A DNA stretch of 64,000 bases from Micropterus salmoides (Eukaryota; Chordata; Actinopteri; Centrarchiformes; Centrarchidae). Shown one piece after another: positions 23,401 through 36,401 of the stretch (the first letter of the stretch is position 1; each line of letters opens with the position of its first letter). The stretch is taken from assembly GCF_014851395.1 (NCBI RefSeq), contig NW_024044681.1:4244140-4308139 (forward strand). The letters are read 5' to 3'. A program made the translations under genes and the position numbers. A model generated the notes under the pieces. It was not told where the DNA came from, made no database searches, and saw only the letters and a list, made by a program, of their open reading frames with translations.

Positions 23401-23462
23401 CTGCGACCCAGACTCTGCTGTAACTGAGACTCTGCTGTGACCAAGACTCTGCTGCGACCAAG
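17431..23462 (+). repeat. 17-bp minisatellite, TGTAACTGA/CAACCCA variant block
   Basis: Continues the array above, but the units are now mostly GTAACTGAGACTCTGCT, GTGACCAAGACTCTGCT and CAACCCAGACTCTGCT, with GTCCTG and CTCCTG variants absent from the first block. A 91-bp higher-order unit (five 17-mers plus CTGCTG) repeats with exact spacing at 22442, 22533, 22624, 22715, 22806, 22897 and 22988. All minus-strand frames are again open and uninformative. The array ends at AGCTTCGG (23463). Together the two blocks span about 8.1 kb. Confidence 0.95.
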
Positions 23463-26426
23463 AGCTTCGGTTTGGAGTCACACTGATGTTCGGAGTCCAC
23501 GTAAAACACTGAACCTGTCGCTCCTTTTAAAAACACATTGTTAGTCATTATTATTGCTGAATATGTTTTGGCTTTGGACTGTTGGCCGACAAAACAGACG
23601 TCACCAAACTGTCGAGTACTGAAAGCTTTGAAACTTTTTCTGCATTGTCTGGCAGCAGAACTGGAAGATTTAAGTCGTATTTCAAACTAAAAGCATCTCT
23701 GAACAAAGAAGGAGGGTTTTTAAAACTTAAAGAGACGGGTCTCTGCGATCTGTCTTCAGGAGGTTTCAATCTAAACACTGATGGAGGAGTTCTAATGGAC
23801 AGTAATGCTCGCTTCACCTCCTCACTGCTGGACACTGATGTCCAGAGAGACGTAAGTCACTTTAAACTCTGACTGACGGCCTTGAATCAGTTCCAGCAGG
23901 AGAAGGAGACGCTGAGAGACAGTTTGAGAGTCTGGAGACAGACGGGTGTCGACACGACGAGGAGGAAAAAGCTTTCAGATGACAAGCGGATGTGACATGA
24001 GGGGAGAGGCTGGTAAAAAGAGGACGAAGAGTCTCACAGTCTTCTTCAGCTAATAGAATAAACTACAGACACAAATGAAAGTAAGGAAAGACAATGATAT
24101 AAAAATACTGCAGTTTCTGTGCCAGATTCACGTACTGGACCTTTTTAAAATGATTATTTTGCCTTTATTTAACCAGGTGGGCCGACTGAGAACAGATTCT
24201 GATTTGCAACGGCGACCTGGCCAAAATGAAGCAAAGCCATGCAGTACAACGTGTAGTATCACATATAAATATACAAAATACAAACTGCAGTAGATAGTAT
24301 ATACATTCAGTCTGTGGAAGGTGACGTCTGTAAAGCGTTCAGATGATTTGGCAGCTGAGAACTGAAAGGAGTGGCGGCTGAAAGAGGTGTGGACTTGAGC
24401 GCAGGTTGCAGGTCGGTAATGACAAGGTGACCGATGAGTTTAGGCAGAACAGGGATTTACCTAAAAAGGCCCAGTGAGTTAGTGCTGAAACAAACCTGGT
24501 CCAAAATCACAAAGATGTCTGTCTGAGTCCCTGCAAATATGTTTCGAGACAAACGAGTAAAACTGCTAACATGTTCAGTTAGCTCATTAAAGTCCTGCAG
24601 GTAGGTCCAGGTGTGAAAGTGTGCTGACAGGTGAGGTGTCATGTTCTTTTCTAAATGCCTGTTAATGGTGGATTCAGGTTTGTGTTGAGTTCCAGCACTT
24701 TGTTTCACTGAGATTAAAACCAGCGCCGGCGTCTCCCGAGGGCAGAGAAACCCAATAAAGCTGAGAAACAGAGGTTTTAAGAGAAACTCCAGCGTTAGAT
24801 TGATGTTCTCCGAGAACACAATCAGCATGTTCTCACTTCTCTGTGATGTTTTCCTCATTAGAACAGAAACTCCCCCGACACACAAATACAACTCCATTAA
24901 CGGCATCATCACTGCAGCTCAGAGATACAGCAAACACATTAACTGCTAATATGCTAACACGGCTATAAATCTAAAACAATAATAACCCTAAACAGGAAAC
25001 TAACGACTCCCACCGCCTGGGTTTTATTAATATTTCTGTGTGAGATCACTTTCTGCTGCTGAATGACTTCTTTTCTTCATCAGTGATCTGAAGTGAACGC
25101 GTGTGCAGAAGGTACACTTTCATCTTTTATTAAACTGCCTCTGAGTCTGAAAACCTTTTCAGACGTTGTTACATAAATGAAAAAAGCCTGGAACATTTCT
25201 GGAACATTTCTGGAACACCCGGTCAGATCTCAACCACATGTTAAGATCTGCAGCTCAGTACGAGCCGGATCTACGTTTATGGTCTCTAGTGGCGGCCAGT
25301 GTTTCACAACATTAGCCAAATGTCATGCAGGGGCGTTTCCAGGTTCTTAAAACATTGGGTGTTTTAACTACCCTAAGTACATCTATAAAGCAACAGTAAG
25401 TGAGATATATGGCCTACATTTATCATGATTTTTATAGTTACTACGGATAATAATTAACATTGATGATATTAATTTGGGGGGTCTGGGGGTCCTTACCCTG
25501 AAAAATTTGGGCTTTAAAAACTTGATTTCCTACATTCTGGTGATGTTTTTGTACCAGTTTATTGGGGAAATGTCTGAGGTGACAATTCAAAATGAAACAT
25601 ATAGTGTAATATGAAGCAGTAACGCTCAGATATGTTTCTCCTGTAGAGCAACTTATCTCATTTAATCCCAGCTGAGACATGCAGGCATGTCTGAAGTAGA
25701 CCTGAAGTCTTTTTAGATGTGCATGTGGCACCTTTTCACCTCAATGATAAATCAGCTTAATTAATTTAAATTAAGTAAGAAAATAATTTAACAAAATCTT
25801 TGATGGGGGGTCAGGGGGACTTCCCCACAGAATCATCACAGATGTTCACTTCAGCACCTCTGGTAAAGAGCAGCTCCCAACCGCTTCAGAGGGAATGAAG
25901 TAGTGTCTCTGAGCGAGGGGGACAGACACAGCAGGACACAGAGGACAGGTGTCTGTGTTGCGGTCAGGTGTGTCATGATGTTCTGTCACTACTTTGCGGC
26001 GACTGTTCACTGTTTGTGTTACACAGACTAGACGCTAGCCGGCGGCTGGAACACGGTGGATCGATATATTTGATCGTTGCAACCCGAGCAAAATGACTCG
26101 TTTTGCTATCAGAATGTGATCCATTTGGTCGGTAACATTTGAAAAGGCTACACCAGCCGCACGTTTACAAATTTACCCCCATTCACGTTAGCGGAGCGCT
26201 AAACCGGAAGTTAGCCTGCTCGGCCGGCAAAATTCAACACAGCGGATGCTGTAGCATAGCCTATGGCGTAGGTACGCACGTACGTATGGGCCGTAACGGT
26301 GGTGGTGGTGGGGGGGGGGGTCATGTCACGTGAACTTCAAACAAAAGGTAGCAATAATCTTGCGAGTAGCCTCCGCTCTTTGAAGACCTGCCTGGCTGCG
26401 TCATGAAGATTATTGCATATTAACCG
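23463..26426 (+). other. Intronic single-copy-looking DNA (first copy of a duplicated segment)
   Basis: This stretch is repeated at 43579-46509. It contains an L2-like repeat fragment at about 24155-24240 (minus orientation), a possible DNA-transposon remnant at about 25325-25860 marked by GGGGCGTTTCCAGG and GGGGGTCTGGGGGTCC, and a G-rich run at about 26300-26323. Open frames such as 24457-24912 on the minus strand have no recognised domain; its counterpart in the second copy changes length through single-base indels, which argues against coding constraint. Confidence 0.6.
24155..24260 (-). mobile_element. L2-like LINE/SINE tail fragment
   Basis: TTTATTTAACCAGGTGGGCC, GACTGAGAACAGATTCTGAT and GACCTGGCCAAAATG form the reverse complement of a widespread fish retroposon tail. 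The second copy (about 44265-44345) shows TTATTTACCAG, that is, small deletions. Confidence 0.5.
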
Positions 26427-29106
26427 CTCACCGACTCATCAAAACAACTCACCGCTGTATCAAAACAACTCACAGCTGCATTAAAACAACTCACAGCTGC
26501 ATTAAAACAACTCACCGCTGCATTAAAACAACTCAACGACTCATCAAAACAACTCACCGCTGCATTAAAACAACTCACCGCTGCATCAAAACAACTCACC
26601 GCTGCATTAAAACAACTCACCGACTCATCAAAACAACTCACCGCTGCATTAAAAAAACTCACCGCTGCATTAAAACAACTCACCGCTGCATTAAAACAAC
26701 TCACAGTTGCATTAAAACAACTCACCGCTGCATTAAAAGAATTCACCGCTGCATTAAAACAACTCACCGCTGCATTAAAAAAACTCACCGCTGCATTAAA
26801 ACAACTCACAGTTGCATTAAAACAACTCACCGCTGCATTAAAAGAATTCACCGCTGCATTAAAACAACTCACCGCTGCATTAAAACAACTCACCGCTGCA
26901 TTAAAACAACTCACCGCTGCATCAAAACAACTCACCGACTCATCAAAACAACTCACCGCTGCATTAAAACAACTCACAGCTGCATTAAAACAACTCACCG
27001 CTGCATTAAAACAACTCACCGCTGCATTAAAAGAATTCACCGCTGCATTAAAACAACTCACCGCTGCATTAAAAGAATTCACCGCTGCATTAAAACAACT
27101 CACCGCTGCATTAAAAGAATTCACCGCTGCATTAAAACAACTCACAGCTGCATTAAAACAACTCACAGCTGCATTAAAACAACTCACCGACTCATCAAAA
27201 CAACTCACCGCTGCATTAAAACAACTCACCGCTGCATTAAAAGAATTCACCGCTGCATTAAAACAACTCACCGCTGCATTAAAACAACTCACCGACTCAT
27301 CAAAACAACTCACAGCTGCATTAAAACAACTCACAGCTGCATTAAAACAACTCACCGCTGCATTAAACCGACTCATCAAAACAACTCACAGCTGCATTAA
27401 AACAACTCACCGCTGCATTAAACCGACTCATCAAAACAACTCACAGCTGCATTAAAACAACTCACAGCTGCATTAAACCGACTCATCAAAACAACTCACA
27501 GCTGCATTAAAACAACTCACAGCTGCATTAAACCGACTCATCAAAACAACTCACCGCTGCATTAAACCGACTCATCAAAACAACTCACAGCTGCATTAAA
27601 ACAACTCACAGCTGCATTAAACCGACTCATCAAAACAACTCACAGCTGCATTAAACCGACTCATCAAAACAACTCACAGCTGCATTAAACCGACTCATCA
27701 AAACAACTCACAGCTGCATTAAAACAACTCACAGCTGCATTAAACCGACTCATCAAAACAACTCACAGCTGCATTAAACCGACTCATCAAAACAACTCAC
27801 CGCTGCATTAAACCGACTCATCAAAACAACTCACAGCTGCATTAAAACAACTCACAGCTGCATTAAACCGACTCATCAAAACAACTCACAGCTGCATTAA
27901 AACAACTCACAGCTGCATTAAACCGACTCATCAAAACAACTCACAGCTGCATTAAACCGACTCATCAAAACAACTCACAGCTGCATTAAACCGACTCATC
28001 AAAACAACTCACCGCTGCATTAAACCGACTCATCAAAACAACTCACAGCTGCATTAAAACAACTCACAGCTGCATTAAACCGACTCATCAAAACAACTCA
28101 CAGCTGCATTAAAACAACTCACAGCTGCATTAAACCGACTCATCAAAACAACTCACCGCTGCATTAAACCGACTCATCAAAACAACTCACAGCTGCATTA
28201 AAACAACTCACAGCTGCATTAAACCGACTCATCAAAACAACTCACCGCTGCATTAAAACAACTCACCGCTGCATTAAAACAACTCACAGCTGCATTAAAA
28301 CAACTCACTGCTGCATTAAAACAACTCACCGCTGCATTAAAAGAATTCACCGCTGCATTAAAACAACTCACCGACTCATCAAAACAACTCACCGCTGCAT
28401 TAAAACAACTCACCGACTCATCAAAACAACTCACCGCTGCATTAAAACAACTCACCGCTGCATTAAAACAACTCACCGCTGCATTAAAACAACTCACCGA
28501 CTCATCAAAACAACTCACCGCTGCATTAAAACAACTCACCGCTGCATCAAAACAACTCACCGCTGCATCAAAACAACTCACAGCTGCTGCATTAAAACAA
28601 CTCACAGCTGCATTAAAACAACTCACCGACTCATCAAAACAACTCAACGCTGCATTAAAACAACTCACAGCTGCATTAAACCGACTCATCAAAACAACTC
28701 ACAGCTGCATTAAAACAACTCACCGCTGCATTAAAAGAATTCACCGACTTATCAAAACAGCTCACCGACTCATCAAAACAACTCACAGCTGCATTAAAAC
28801 AACTCACCGCTGCATTAAAAGAATTCACCGACTCATCAAAACAGCTCACCGACTCATCAAAACAACTCACAGCTGCATTAAAACAACTCACTGCTGCATC
28901 AAAAAAACTCACCGCTGCAATAAAACAACTCACCGCTGCATTAAAACAGCTCACCGACTCATCAAAACAACTCACCGCTGCATTAAAACAGCTCACCGCT
29001 GCATTAAAACAGCTCACCGCTGCATTAAAACAACTCACCGCTGCATTAAAACAACTTGCCGACGCATCAAACCGGTTCACCAATGCATCAAAACAGCTCG
29101 CCGACG
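26427..29106 (+). repeat. 21-bp minisatellite (core ACTCACCGCTGCATT)
   Basis: About 2.7 kb of a 21-bp unit. Variants include ACTCACAGCTGCATT, AACTCACCGACTCATCAAA and GAATTCACCGCTGCATT. From about 27360 to 28240 the array switches to 34-bp and 55-bp steps, because pairs of units are fused with 8 bp lost at the junction (CATTAAACCGACTCATC). The minus strand reads as CFNAAVS/CFDESVS repeats, which is artefactual. The second copy is at 46510-49140. Confidence 0.95.
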
Positions 29107-30338
29107 TTATTTGTATCTACATGGTTTGCACTGTAGAGGAAGGGGATGGATGAACTGTAATCTGGAAACTGTCAGATAAAGAAGTACAAGATGCATCGCA
29201 GTAGAAGTATATATAGTTAAATACTTAATTCCAGTCCACCGCTGTTAAAAGTCACGTTGTCTCTGAATAATAATAATTCTGATCTGTTTGTTGATCATGA
29301 GAAACCTGACTTCCTGTTACCATCCTCGCGGAGGATTTTCCTTGTGGAAACGCAGTCTGCCTCCTCCTCTCACTGTTCCTGTGTCCAAACACCAGCAGCA
29401 GGTGAGGCAGCGGCACAAACACATCCACGCTAAAGGTAAATTGGTTGCCATGGAGACGGCAGGGACCCGGCCGGCCGATTGGCCCGAAGCTTGTTAAGTC
29501 TGATAAAAGATGAAATCAGACGTCTGTTTCTGCTGCTCCTCTTTCATCCTTAGAGGAAAACAGATAAGAGGAGGATCACAGGAGGAAGACGAGCTCCATC
29601 ATCATCATCTTCATCAGTTTCAAAGAAGACATTATTACATGTTGGAGGAAAAGGAGCCGCCGTCACGCTGCTGGTCTTTTCACAGTTCAGTTCCTGTTCA
29701 GTGTTTGTTCAACGCAGCCACAGTTCAGGACCATCGTGTCTTTATTTAGATCCCCCTCAGCCCGGGCTCCAGACTAACTGCTCCACTGCAGGGGCCACAT
29801 GGCCTACAATATAAACACAGCAGTGCATCATTCCCCTCAAACCGCAACCTCCTGACCCCCATCCTAGCTCTGAATCTACATCTGTCCTCTGCAGAAGCTC
29901 GATCCACACCCTGAGGAGGAACTAGGAGAATCAGTGTATCCGTAAAATAATATAATGTTCCTTTAATAACATACTGTTTATTTAATATAATAATTCTATA
30001 ATGTTACTTTATTGATTATAATTTCACGTACTAGTAGTCTATGTAGCTTCCCACTAGTATAATATTAATTCCAGTAGCAGCAATTTAATTTCTGTGGCTT
30101 GTTTTTTATTCATTAAACCAGAATAATGCTGCTCAGCTAGTCTCTAATGTGATACTGATCAGAACTCGTCAACAATAACTCATTAATAATCAGAGCCATT
30201 CAGAACAATCAGTTCAACGTCTGAAAGTTCGCTGCAGCACCTCAGACTTTTTTTAATGCCCCGCCCTGTCCAGGCTGTGATTGGTCGGTTAAAGAAAAGT
30301 GACACTGACGAGCTCAACGACCTTCTGCACAAAAGGCA
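29107..30338 (+). other. Unique intronic DNA (first copy)
   Basis: Ordinary AT-rich intron sequence, with no exon, RNA gene or transposon recognised. Repeated at 49141-50360 with a few single-base indels and at least one substitution (A at 30154 versus G at 50176). Confidence 0.55.
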
Positions 30339-31711
30339 GCTACCGTTACTGAAGCTAACATTAGTGACGCTAATGTAACTGAAGCTAACATTCCTGAAGC
30401 TACTGTTACTGAAGCTATCATTAGTGATGCTACCGTTACTGAAGCTAAGCTAACATTACTGAAGCTACTGTTACTGAAGCTAACGTGACTGAAGCTACCG
30501 TTACTGAAGCTAACATTAGTGACGCTAATGTTACTGAAGCTAACATTCCTGAAGCTACTGTTACTGAAGCTATCATTAGTGATGCTACCGTTACTGAAGC
30601 TAAGCTAACATTCCTGAACCTACTGTTACTGAAGCTATCATTAGTGATGCTACCGTTACTGAAGCTAAGCTAACATTCCTGAACCTACTGTTACTGAAGC
30701 TATCATTAGTGATGCTACCGTTACTGAAGCTAAGCTAACATTACTGAAGCTAACATTACTGAAGCTAGCGTTAGTGAAGCTACCGTTACTGAAGCTAACA
30801 TTACTGAAGCTAACATTACTGAAGCTAGCGTTAGTGAAGCTAACATACTGAAGCTAGCGTTACTGAAGCTAACATTAGTGAAGCTAACATTACTGAAGCT
30901 ACCGTTACTGAAGCTAACATTAGTGAAGCTAACATTACTGAAGCTAACATTACTGAAGCTAGCGTTAGTGAAGCTACCGTTACTGAAGCTAACGTTACTG
31001 AAGCTAGCGTTACTGAAGCTAACATTAGTGAAGCTAACATTACTGAAGCTACCGTTACTGAAGCTAACATTGCTGAAGCTAACATTACTGAAGCTGACAT
31101 TACTGAAGCTAACGTTACTGAAGCTAACATTACTGAAGCTAACATTGCTGAAGCTAACATTACTGAAGCTAACGTTACTGAAGCTAACATTACTGAAGCT
31201 AACATTAGTGAAGCTAACATTACTGAAGCTACCGTTACTGAAGCTAACATTAGTGAAGCTAACATTACTGAAGCTAGCGTTAGTGATGCTAACATTACTG
31301 AAGCTAACGTTACTAAAGCTACCGTTACTGAAGCTAACATTAGTGAAGCTAACATTACTGAAGCTAGCGTTAGTGATGCTACCGTTACCGAAGCTAACAT
31401 TAGTGAAGCTAACGTTACTGAAGCTAACGTTACTAAAGCTAACGTTAGAAGCTAACATTACTGAAGCTAGCGTTAGTGATGCTACCGTTACTGAAGCTAA
31501 CATTAGTGAAGCTAACGTTACTAAAGCTACCGTTACTGAAGCTAACATTACTGAAGCTAACGTTAGAAGCTAACATTACTGAAGCTAACGTTGCTGATGC
31601 TACCGTTACTGAAGCTAACATTACTGATGCTACCGTTGCTGAAGCTAACATTACTGAAGCTAACGTTACTGAAGCTAACATTACTGATGCTACCGTTTCT
31701 GAAGCTACCGT
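30339..31711 (+). repeat. 15-bp minisatellite (GAAGCTAACATTACT), short version
   Basis: About 1.37 kb of tandem GAAGCTAACATTACT with variants GCTACCGTTACT, GCTAGCGTTAGT, GCTAACGTTACT and GCTATCATTAGT, plus occasional GCTAAGCTAACATT insertions. The unit is stop-free in several frames on both strands, so long low-complexity frames appear (LLKLT on +, NVSFS on -). The second copy at 50361-52409 is 676 bp longer. Confidence 0.95.
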
Positions 31712-32379
31712 CAAAGAGCTTCCATGAGAGGATGATGTGATAAAAGGACAGAGAGTCGTTCGATGAAACACATCAGGTGAGATATATTTCTGCATGGAAC
31801 ACAGCTAAGTTATCTAGCTAGTAGCAAGAAAGCAATGAACGTTAGCTAGCATTACCGCGCTAACATGTTGGTGGCATATATTGTGCAAGACAAGAGATTT
31901 CACACAGAACGACATGTAACTTTACTGATTTACGACAAACTGCAACTTTCTTGTCGGACAAAATTATCTTTTAAACTGACAAACATCATGTGTGTAATTC
32001 AGGGCAAACACCATACATATTATTTCCAAAATAAGGTCCCATGGGCCGGAAGCGGAAGCGAGTGACTCAAGCTCTCTATAGAGCTAAATGTCCAGCTAGC
32101 CAACACAAACGTTACTTTTCTTCCACCTGTTGCCTTCTGTCTCACCACTTCAGCTGCTGATGCATCTCTCTCGCTTGTTCTTGCTCAAGCGGCTGCAGAG
32201 TGACCCGCCCACCAGGATTTCTCCCAGTGGCCAGTCATACTGCGGTTTGAAGGATAAGCAGTGGGGAGGGGGTAGGTTGCCGTCTTTACTCAACCTTTGC
32301 GAGGGAAACAGTCACGCTGCAGTGCTGCTAATGATCAGCTAGCATGAATGAAACCACATGAAATTTTAACTCACACACT

Positions 32380-32880
32380 CTTCAAAAATGCTCTGGAGCC
32401 CTGGAGACCCAGCTTTGGGACGGTGGCAGCACCTGGACTTAACCTGATTCTGGTCTTAAAAGCAAGTCTGGCATCAGGCCAGTAGTATGTAGCTGCAGTA
32501 CCGGAGGCTGCAGTTTCAGGACCGCAATCCTAGGACCGGAACTGCATTTCTTGTTTACTTTGATGCTGTTGGCTAGCTACCTTACCACAGCCATCACCGA
32601 GTGTGTGCCTAAACTTAAGTTATTTATAACCCTACTGCTACTAGCATACATAACCTCCTTCGTGTTGCTGTGCATTACCACCACCCCTCCACTAGATGGT
32701 TCCAAAAGAACTATGGTCCTAGAACTGCAGTCCCAGGATTGCGGGGGTCCTGAAAACCGCAGCCTCCGGTACTGCAGCTACACAATATTGCATCAGGCAC
32801 ACTGACCAGAAGTTGTAAAGTTTGTCCTGCAGGTGGCACCAAAGGAAATGTAGAAGGGCTCCCAAAACATTAGGATTCAG
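32380..32880. mobile_element. Imperfect inverted-repeat (hairpin) element
   Basis: Near 32490-32545, GTAGCTGCAGTACCGGAGGC and GACCGCAATCCTAGGAC are matched in inverse orientation by GCCTCCGGTACTGCAGCTAC at about 32763-32782 and the sequence just before it. Weaker matches extend outwards (CATCAGGC, GGTGGC..CACCTG). The spacer of about 160 bp has no coding. This fits a decayed foldback or MITE element. Duplicated at about 53080-53575. Confidence 0.5.
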
Positions 32881-34824
32881 ACCACATTTAGTGCGTGCAC
32901 ACTTGCTTGGACCGTTAGGCGCAGGGTGTGCGCAGGCCAGCGGGGCACAGTACAATGCAACCGGGCCTAGTGTGATTCCGCCCTTAATATGCCTTAACAC
33001 CGGCCCCCACGTTCATGCTTTAAACACATTTAACTGTGAAAATGTGAATATGACTTTCAGCACATGAAGCAAATTTAAAACAAAAAAGCTTCCAGATGAC
33101 AGAAGTCTGTCGGCCGTGTTCAGACTGTAGGATCTTGGAATACTAAGATCCAAATCAAGTCAGAGTTAGTTTCTTTACTTCCACTTCAGCAGAAATCACT
33201 TCTGTCCGGCTGCAGCTGCCGACACGACAGAGACAAACCTGCAGATTTCTGCTTAACACACTAAATATGTAAAACCCAGGATGGAGTCAGAGGTTCAGTC
33301 TGAAGGGAAGAGCCCTTTAAAATGACTGGGATGCAGGAGGAGACCTTGGGGTCCTGGAGTGGACTCAAGGGCTTTCAAGTGTTTCCAGGAGTGTGAGCTG
33401 AAGTCTTAATGTACCTGAAACACGTAAAGAAATCTGCTGCTGTGGTGACGCTCGGTAAAATGTTTGTTCTGCAACAAGAACCAGCTGTTTTCTGTCATTT
33501 ATTTCTGTACTGACAGTCATGTTGGTTTCTACTGTGCAAGTCATACGTATAATGCAGATTATTACAGTACATTGCAGTGTAATGCAGTATATTGCAGCGT
33601 ATTGCAGTATATTACAGTGTATTGCAGTAATCCAGTGTAGTATAATATCGTAGTAAGCTCTGTGTTCAGTCTATAAAAGAAAAGAAAAGCTTCAGCAGCA
33701 GCTGCTCTTGTATTTTTAGGCTCATTCAGACTGTGGCGCCTCTTCAGATAAACATCGCACACACACACACACAGAGGAGAAGCACGTCCTGCTGGCCGCT
33801 CAGTAAACACTCTGCGGATGGAAACAGATTCGGAGCTACTCCACCTCCTCATCACATCATCTGTTGCTGCTCTCAGTGGAAATGAACAAATACAATCTTG
33901 TTTCTTGTTGAGATTTCAATTTGAGTGCAAAGGAAGGAACACGAGGAGCTGCAAACAGAATCAGAGCCACTGTAGGAAACATGTGGCGGCAGCAGGCCGC
34001 ATGTTTCCCACAGACCTCCAGCCGGCGCTCTGAAGCTGCAGACGCTCCCGCCTGTGATGCTCTTCCTGACGGATGCACACGTTTCACTAAAGTGATCTTT
34101 GAAGGCAGAGCTCAGCTCAGCCACGTCGTGAACCTTCAGAGCGGTGTGATCTAAATCTGAACACAGATCAGTTTAATGCTCATATTTCACTCTGTGTTTT
34201 TATGTCTTCTTTAATTTGATAAAACCTTCAGTTGAGTTTCCCTCCATCTCGCCACCTGTCAGTGTGAACAGGTCGTTACATCACCCTGACGCCTGTGTGT
34301 GTGTGTGTGTGTGCTTTATATAATCCGTTTGTCCCTGAGGGTAATTACAGCAGCAGGTGTGGAGCTGAGAGAGAAACTCACCTTGTTTCTACAGAACAAC
34401 AGGACAGAGCGGCGCACACACGCACACCTGGTATAAAACAACAGTAACTACCGACAGCTGGTACCTGCAAACACCTGCCGGCGCTTTCTGTCTCCTGTCG
34501 AGGAAAATAAATCCAGTGGCACATTTAATGTTTCATCAACCCGTTAACAAACACACTCAGTTCCACGCTGACGCCGTTCCACAAGAGAACGTAAGGCGGT
34601 TCTGAAGGTCACCAGGGTCCTAGAGGTCTTCGTGTTGACATGTAGGTGGTTCTGGTGGTCTTTAAGGATGTTCAGGTGGTCCTTAAGGAGGTAACAGTGT
34701 CAGCGAGAAGGCTTCTGTGGGTTCTGCAAGGTCTTTCTTTTACGTCCATTAGTCCAGTCTCTCCGGCCCCCTCCCCTACCAAAAGCAAAATGTGCTTTTA
34801 AAACAAAGATCTTTTGCTACGTTT

Positions 34825-35345
34825 GCTCCTCCCTTCCAGACTAAAACGCCAAAAACGAAGACCTAAAACGGAGAAGTTTGAAAACGCTGCCGGCCCTGTT
34901 TTGCGTTTTAAAACTCTGGAGAGCGTTTTAGTGAAGACGGGCAAAAACGGAGGACTTTGGACACGATGACGCAGACGCAGAGCAGAAACAGGATGCTGCC
35001 GACACAGTTATTGATTTCTGTTAAAGTACTCTGTACCGTGTAAATAACACAGCCTACACCTGTACTGTGCATGTCGCCGTATTTGTCCCTTTTCCGCCGC
35101 TTTTAACTCCGTGTTACAGTCAGTAACAGTCCCAGCTCGTTGTTGGTCCATGCACAATAATTCGTCTGGAGAACTTCATTCTTTGGCCAAATCTTCTGTA
35201 ACTACTGAACAGACCATCTGCTTCCTGTTTACACCTGCGTGCACGTGAACGGCCACTCGATGTGCGTTTTACGACGTTTTAATGCAGACGGAGATCAGCT
35301 CTGATCCGCAGCTGAAACGCTGCTGTGGACGGAGATCGGATGTGG
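34825..35345. mobile_element. Possible non-autonomous DNA transposon remnant
   Basis: AAAACGCCAAAAACGAAGAC, GGGCAAAAACGGAGGAC and GATGACGCAGACGCAG at one side, and GCTGAAACGCTGCTGTGGAC with GACGGAGATCGGATG at the other, resemble fish elements with AAAACG-rich ends. Ends and target duplications are not resolved. The second copy is at about 55535-56045. Confidence 0.35.
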
Positions 35346-36242
35346 GCGGGGCCTAAGGAGGCTCTAGGGGTCTTTTGAGTGTGTTTGCAGTCGGTGGTTA
35401 TAGGGGGTTCTAGTGGTCTCTGAGGAGGTTCTTTGTGTCCTGTAGGATGTTCTAGACATCTTCTGTGTGGTTCTCCTAGTCATTGAAAAGGTTTTAGTAT
35501 ATTTGTCAGTCAGCAGTCAGCGATAACAAAGTATATAAATTGAATAAGTGACGGAGCTGAAGAGTCCAGTGATGAAGGAAAAACACAGCGCAGAGTTTTC
35601 CTCTCCGTTCACCTCCAGGTTCCTGTTTTCTGTCATGTGGTTCAGAACAGAAACATCAGCGACTGACTTTCTCTGATGAACTCTGTGACTTGATTTCACA
35701 CAGAAACATTATCACGTTGGTCCAAACAGCTCTCAGAACAATAAGTGTCTGCTCGCCTCCGCTGTGGCTTTGCTTCTTTAATGTATATTAATGCAGTTCT
35801 GCTGTGAAGGGGGACAGAGATGAACGACGTGCTGCTGGTTTCTGGGGGTTTTGTATTGATCCCTCTCCTTCATGTGCTGCAGGGGCATGGACTGTTTGTT
35901 TCTACGGCAACAAACAGGAGGGGGTTCAATTCCTCCGCTGACTCAGTCTGTGCGTCTGTTCATTTAGCTGCAGAAATAAAGTTCCCCTGCAGGCCTCAGC
36001 TCATGTTTTATGCATTTCCATCAACTGAATCTCTTCAAGCTGCAGTAGGTAACTTCGAGCCAGGTAACGGGCCGATCCCCCTCCCTCTAGGCCTCCCTCC
36101 AAAGCCACTCCCAGCAGGCAGTGGGCAGGCCGGAGGGTTTTATGAGGTCTGACCAGGTGCAGATGTGTCCAAGGGGAGCTCGTTCCACCGTTGTGGAGCC
36201 AGGACTGCAACCAGTGGTTGGTTAATCGTTCAGCCTGAGTCC

Positions 36243-36401
36243 TATGACCTGTGTGCAGTGTAGAATTAGTAGAGCCTGTGGTGTGAGCGACCCGGGTTCA
36301 ATCCCCCACTGTGACCCATCCACCCAATGTGTCCCTGAGCAAGACACTAACCAGCAGCGTGCGACCTCTGACATGTACAGCAGCTGTAAGTGGCTTTGGA
36401 G
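36243..36401 (+). mobile_element. Truncated tRNA-derived SINE (V-SINE-like)
   Basis: Shares GACCCGGGTTCAATCCCC, GTGTCCCTGAGCAAGACA and GTGCGACCTCTGACATGTA with the SINE at 9608-9772, but is cut off after GTAAGTGGCTTTGGA. Same insertion in the second copy at 56943-57101, as expected of a duplicate of one locus. Confidence 0.65.

Noticed and set aside
23582..23872. Plus-strand 96-codon frame
   Set aside because: No recognised family; the second copy is broken by several indels, and it adjoins a minisatellite.
24457..24912. Minus-strand 151-codon frame
   Set aside because: No domain recognised. Its counterpart at 44441-45013 changes its end through single-base indels, and the region behaves like intron DNA.
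26296..26325. G-quadruplex candidate
   Set aside because: A G-rich run is present, but its length differs between the two copies (homopolymer error is likely), so no structural claim is made.
26427..29106. CRISPR-like alternation of repeat and spacer
   Set aside because: The 'spacers' are themselves variants of the 21-bp unit and the organism is a vertebrate; this is a minisatellite.
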